Source: an uncultured Ignavibacteriota bacterium | Lineage (GTDB): Bacteria; Bacteroidota; Ignavibacteria; Tepidaquicellales; Tepidaquicellaceae | Direction of reading: 5' to 3' | NCBI GenBank assembly: GCA_903901375.1 | Contig: CAIUQV010000062.1 | Coordinates: 1 to 6,476 of the forward strand | Length of the DNA stretch: 6,476 nt | Part shown: positions 3,779-6,476 of the stretch, piece by piece | Numbering within the stretch: the stretch's first letter is position 1 | How the letters are laid out: each line of letters begins with the position of its first letter | The notes under the pieces: model-generated | What the model saw: the letters and a program-made list of their open reading frames with translations, nothing else | What the model was told of the DNA's origin: nothing | The model's database searches: none | Made by a program: the position numbers and the translations under genes

Positions 3779-6476
3779 TTATCTGCTGTCACCCGGAATC
3801 CCTTGTCTGTCCTCGCTTTTCCGGGGCTGCCTTTTCTTCACATCAAATGTCTTCTCCGAAACCCCCTGATTTCCTGATATTCTTATAGTGTATTTATCTT
3901 CTGATAAATATATTTTTCTGTTATCTTTTTCCTTTATTTCGGATTTATTCTTGGTTTTGTAATTATCCTTGTAAGTTTCGGTATAAGATTCGCCAACCGT
4001 TAAATCGTATTTATAGAAATTTATTCCTGCTGAAAACTCTTTTTCCTCTTCGTATACTTTTATTCCGTTGCTTGTCACTATTTCTATTTTAAGAATGCCT
4101 TTATCCTTACTGAAGAATGGTACAACCATATCCTTAGGTAAGTCGTAATTCCAGTCGAATGTTCTGTTTCCCCAGTTTGATTCGTAATCAGTAGCATCAA
4201 TATCAAACACATATAAACTTCCTGCATTTTTTACGGACAGGTATTTATGAATAATGTTCATATCACCTATATAAATTGATCTCCCGTGAGTACCAACTAT
4301 TAACTCTTTAGTAACAGGATGAACTGCCAGATCATGAACCGGAACATTAGGTAGCGTACCTTTTAACGATGTGAAGGATGAACCTCTGTCAATTGAAACA
4401 TATATTCCTCCATCCGTTCCTAAATATAAAATATTCCTGTTGTCATTGTCTTCTTTAATTACGTTTACAGGTTCATACGATAGATTCAATCCTATTCTTG
4501 TCCAGTTTCTTCCGTAATTATCAGACCTGTAAACATAAGATTCAAAATTATCCCATCTGTAACCGTTAAGTGTGACGTATATAGTCGATGCATCAAACCT
4601 CGAAGCAATTACCCTGCTTACCCATAAATCTTTTGGTAAGCCTGCCGATATGTTTTCCCACTTTCCACCGTCGTCCTTTGTCACATACACAGCTCCGTCA
4701 TCGCTGCCTGTATAAAGGAGCCCTTTTTTCAACTGGGAAACAGATATCGTCGTCAGTGTTCCGTATGGAACATTTCCGGTCTTGCCGCCATTTGTTAAAT
4801 CCCCTGATATTGTTTCAAAATTATCTCCTTTATCTGTTGATTTGTGTAATCTGTTCGACCCGAAATAAACTATATCCATGTCAAATGGTGAAAGTTGTAT
4901 TGGCGCCTGCCAGTTGAACCTGTACGGTCTTTCTCCGAGTTTGTGTTTCGGAGTTATATACTTGTAATCTTTCTTTGATTTGGAAATTCTGTAGTAATTA
5001 CCAAATTGATACCCCGTGTAAACAATGTCATTATCTCGTGTATCTATTACTACCTGCATTCCGTCTCCTCCCATTAGGTTCTTGAAGGGATAGTCACCGG
5101 AATTCTGCCAGTCTGTGTTTATTTCGTTCTTTGAAGAACCATACCATACACCGTTATCCTGAAGCCCTCCGTACACATTGTATGTCTTTTCCAGGTCGTA
5201 ATTAACTGAATAGAATTGTCCGACTGCCGGAGTGTTTGCCTTGTACCAGTTCATTCCGTCATCGTAAGATATGTTAATTCCGCCGTCGTTGCCGTTTATA
5301 ATGTGTCCGTCTTTTTTGGGATTTATCCATAATCCGTGATGGTCTGCGTGAACGTTATCACCGTTAAGTGAATTGAAACTCTTGCCTCCGTCCGTTGAAC
5401 GTATAATTGGAACTCCAAGTAGATATATCTTTTCAGGATTATTTGGTGCTACTCTTATGTTCGCAAAATAATATCCATAGGTGTAAAAAAGACCGTCCAG
5501 ATATCCGTCGTGAGTTTTTTTCCATGTGTTACCGCCGTCATCAGAACGGTATACTTCTCCGCCCTTCACGTCAGTCTCAAAAAGCTTGCTGTTGCCGTCT
5601 TCCAGGTATTCAACAAGTGCTGAAGGTTTAAGCTTGTCATCTTTTATATTCTCAGTTATGTATTCATAACTGTATTCTTTCGGGAAATTGTATTTTGATA
5701 AATACTCCTCCACCAGTTTCTTGTCAAGTTTAAAGAAATTATCCTTCGATATTGTCCTGAGTAAATCTTTCGTTACTTTTGAACTGTCTTTTTTAACTTC
5801 ATTTGATTTCGCTGAATTGTTATCTATCAAAGCATAAACAATTTCGGGGTTCGATTGACTTATTGAAAGCCCGCATCTGCCAAAACCTTCTCCGTCCGGA
5901 AGTCCTTTACCTGAAAGCTTTTCCCATGTTGAACCTGCATCAGTACTTTTGAATATCCCTGAATTCTTCCCGGATGCTCGGAAATCCCAGGCACGCCTTT
6001 CTCTTTCCCACATCGCAGCATACAATATTTCCGGATTCTTTGGATTAATTTCTATGTCTATTGCTCCTGTTACGTCGTTTATATAAAGTACTTTCTCAAA
6101 ATGATTGCCTCCGTCGCTGCTTTTATATACACCTCTTTCACTGTTCGATGAATAAAGGTGCCCCAGTGCCGCAACATAAACATTATTCGGATTTACTGGG
6201 TCTATTACAATCCTTCCGATTCTGTGTGTTTCTTCAAGACCAAGATGTATCCAGCTTTTACCGTCGTCAGTACTCTTGTAAATTCCGGTACCCGAATAAC
6301 TTGAGCGGCTTGAATTGTTTTCGCCGGTTCCGACATAAATTATTTTATTCTTCCAGTCAACTGCAATATCTCCGATTATCAGTGAAGCTTCGTTATCAAA
6401 GATTGGATTGAATGTTATGCCGTTGTTAGATGTTTTGAACAATCCTCCTGATGCATATGCAACATAAAATACCGTA
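3779..6476 (-). CDS. Sortilin/VPS10-like Asp-box (BNR) beta-propeller protein; 5' end missing
   Basis: The frame is open to the right edge (last full codon 6475-6473), so the N-terminus and any signal peptide are outside. A TTG at 6442 is not a credible start, because the family sequence VFYVAYASGGLFKTSNNG runs through it. The 898 visible residues are near the full size of this roughly 1000-residue family. Seen: eleven Asp-box-like motifs (S-x-D-x-G-x-x-W/F type), for example KSTDDGKSW, RSDDGGNTW and RSDNYGRNW, between residues 14 and 701. Family landmarks are HADHHGLWINP, NGNDGGINISYDDG, YGGLQDNGVWYGSS and LAVHPVTKELIVGTHGRSIYIGD. Residues about 219-304 are a Lys-rich helical insertion. An Ig-like domain follows the propeller at about 780-880, then a basic tail. 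Sortilin propellers bind peptides, and such bacterial proteins are often labelled glycosyl hydrolase without proof; no catalytic residues are assignable. Likely exported; function unknown. It has one Cys (GRCGLS) and no Cys-rich 10CC module. Confidence 0.9.
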   Translation of the reverse strand, partial: TVFYVAYASGGLFKTSNNGITFNPIFDNEASLIIGDIAVDWKNKIIYVGTGENNSSRSSYSGTGIYKSTDDGKSWIHLGLEETHRIGRIVIDPVNPNNVYVAALGHLYSSNSERGVYKSSDGGNHFEKVLYINDVTGAIDIEINPKNPEILYAAMWERERRAWDFRASGKNSGIFKSTDAGSTWEKLSGKGLPDGEGFGRCGLSISQSNPEIVYALIDNNSAKSNEVKKDSSKVTKDLLRTISKDNFFKLDKKLVEEYLSKYNFPKEYSYEYITENIKDDKLKPSALVEYLEDGNSKLFETDVKGGEVYRSDDGGNTWKKTHDGYLDGLFYTYGYYFANIRVAPNNPEKIYLLGVPIIRSTDGGKSFNSLNGDNVHADHHGLWINPKKDGHIINGNDGGINISYDDGMNWYKANTPAVGQFYSVNYDLEKTYNVYGGLQDNGVWYGSSKNEINTDWQNSGDYPFKNLMGGDGMQVVIDTRDNDIVYTGYQFGNYYRISKSKKDYKYITPKHKLGERPYRFNWQAPIQLSPFDMDIVYFGSNRLHKSTDKGDNFETISGDLTNGGKTGNVPYGTLTTISVSQLKKGLLYTGSDDGAVYVTKDDGGKWENISAGLPKDLWVSRVIASRFDASTIYVTLNGYRWDNFESYVYRSDNYGRNWTRIGLNLSYEPVNVIKEDNDNRNILYLGTDGGIYVSIDRGSSFTSLKGTLPNVPVHDLAVHPVTKELIVGTHGRSIYIGDMNIIHKYLSVKNAGSLYVFDIDATDYESNWGNRTFDWNYDLPKDMVVPFFSKDKGILKIEIVTSNGIKVYEEEKEFSAGINFYKYDLTVGESYTETYKDNYKTKNKSEIKEKDNRKIYLSEDKYTIRISGNQGVSEKTFDVKKRQPRKSEDRQGIPGDSR
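3792..3825. repeat. GC-rich inverted repeat at the 3' end of the propeller gene (REP-like candidate)
   Basis: CCCGGAA (3792-3798) and TTCCGGG (3819-3825) form a perfect 7-base inverted repeat around a 20-base centre. The surrounding bases 3781-3830 are 60% GC in an AT-rich region. The element lies inside the last codons of the propeller gene and ends 11 bases before its stop codon. No U tract follows on the minus strand, so it is a poor intrinsic terminator. It could be a dispersed extragenic-palindrome-type repeat that has been absorbed into the reading frame, or a chance hairpin. Confidence 0.4.
5564..5821 (-). other. Lys-rich helical insertion within the beta-propeller
   Basis: Between the blade ending IVYALIDNN and the next Asp box RSDDGGNTW the protein carries about 86 residues (219-304) unlike the beta-rich rest: 16 lysines, runs such as KKLVEEYLSKYNFPKEY and KLKPSALVEYLEDGNSKLF that read as amphipathic helices, and no Asp box. 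It stays in frame and its base composition resembles the flanks, so it is part of the gene and not a recent insertion. From memory, related FCB propellers carry a similar helical excursion at this place, so it is probably a subfamily trait. It may form a lid or partner-binding lobe above the propeller; that role is inference. Confidence 0.6.

Noticed and set aside
4588..4917. 109-codon open frame on the + strand
   Set aside because: It lies wholly opposite the conserved propeller gene and shows no protein family features; it is a shadow frame.
6061..6411. 116-codon open frame on the + strand
   Set aside because: It is antisense to the Asp-box repeats. Its Arg/Leu/Cys-rich, irregular peptide is typical of a shadow frame.
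4373..6436. Recurring CCGTCGTC / CCGCCGTC-like words on the + strand, at first look a DNA repeat family
   Set aside because: They are the reverse complement of the codons for the D-G-G / D-D-G core of the Asp-box repeats, so they are explained by the protein.
6440..6442. TTG as start codon of the propeller protein
   Set aside because: Eleven in-frame codons before it continue typical family sequence (VFYVAYASGG) to the window edge, so the true start is outside.
1..6476. Defence system, CRISPR array, mobile element, tRNA or rRNA
   Set aside because: No spaced repeats, transposase or integrase, cloverleaf or rRNA-like segments were seen. Nearly all the sequence is accounted for by three coding regions, one terminator and one short spacer.

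Overview
The window holds three protein genes, two of them cut by the window edges, and no RNA genes, CRISPR array or insertion sequence that I can support. The DNA is AT-rich (roughly 35-40% GC by eye). A large secreted protease ends in a type IX secretion (T9SS)/FlgD-like C-terminal domain, and the one visible start codon lacks a Shine-Dalgarno sequence. Upstream of that start is a sequence resembling the Bacteroidota -7 element TAnnTTTG. A large bacterial sortilin/VPS10-like beta-propeller protein is also present. Together these suggest the Bacteroidota/Ignavibacteria (FCB) group. The style of the C-terminal domain (YPNP, then W-x-L-x-D-x-x-G, SGVYIYKV and a GKFAVVK end) fits Ignavibacteria or relatives best, but this placement is an inference from protein style, not from a marker gene.

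Layout: positions 1-3306 (+) carry the C-terminal 1101 residues of a subtilisin-family (S8) protease. It comprises the end of the catalytic domain with the catalytic Ser, Ig-like modules, a set of Ca-binding FG-GAP/VCBS repeats, a fibronectin type III domain, two further beta-sandwich-like segments and a sorting domain. A strong hairpin at 3307-3334, flanked by A and T runs, lies between this gene and the convergent gene that follows and probably terminates both. Positions 3356-3637 (-) encode a complete HU-family nucleoid protein. A 141-base spacer (3638-3778) carries its likely promoter. Positions 3779-6476 (-) encode the C-terminal 898 residues of a sortilin-like Asp-box beta-propeller protein whose start lies beyond the right edge.

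The two large genes both look like envelope or extracellular proteins of carbohydrate- or protein-degrading FCB bacteria. HU is a housekeeping chromosome protein that happens to lie between them, and nothing here shows that the three work together. I do not see a new defence, mobile or regulatory system. The most unusual points are a GC-rich, palindrome-bearing 3' end of the propeller gene that encodes an odd basic tail, and a lysine-rich helical insertion inside the propeller.
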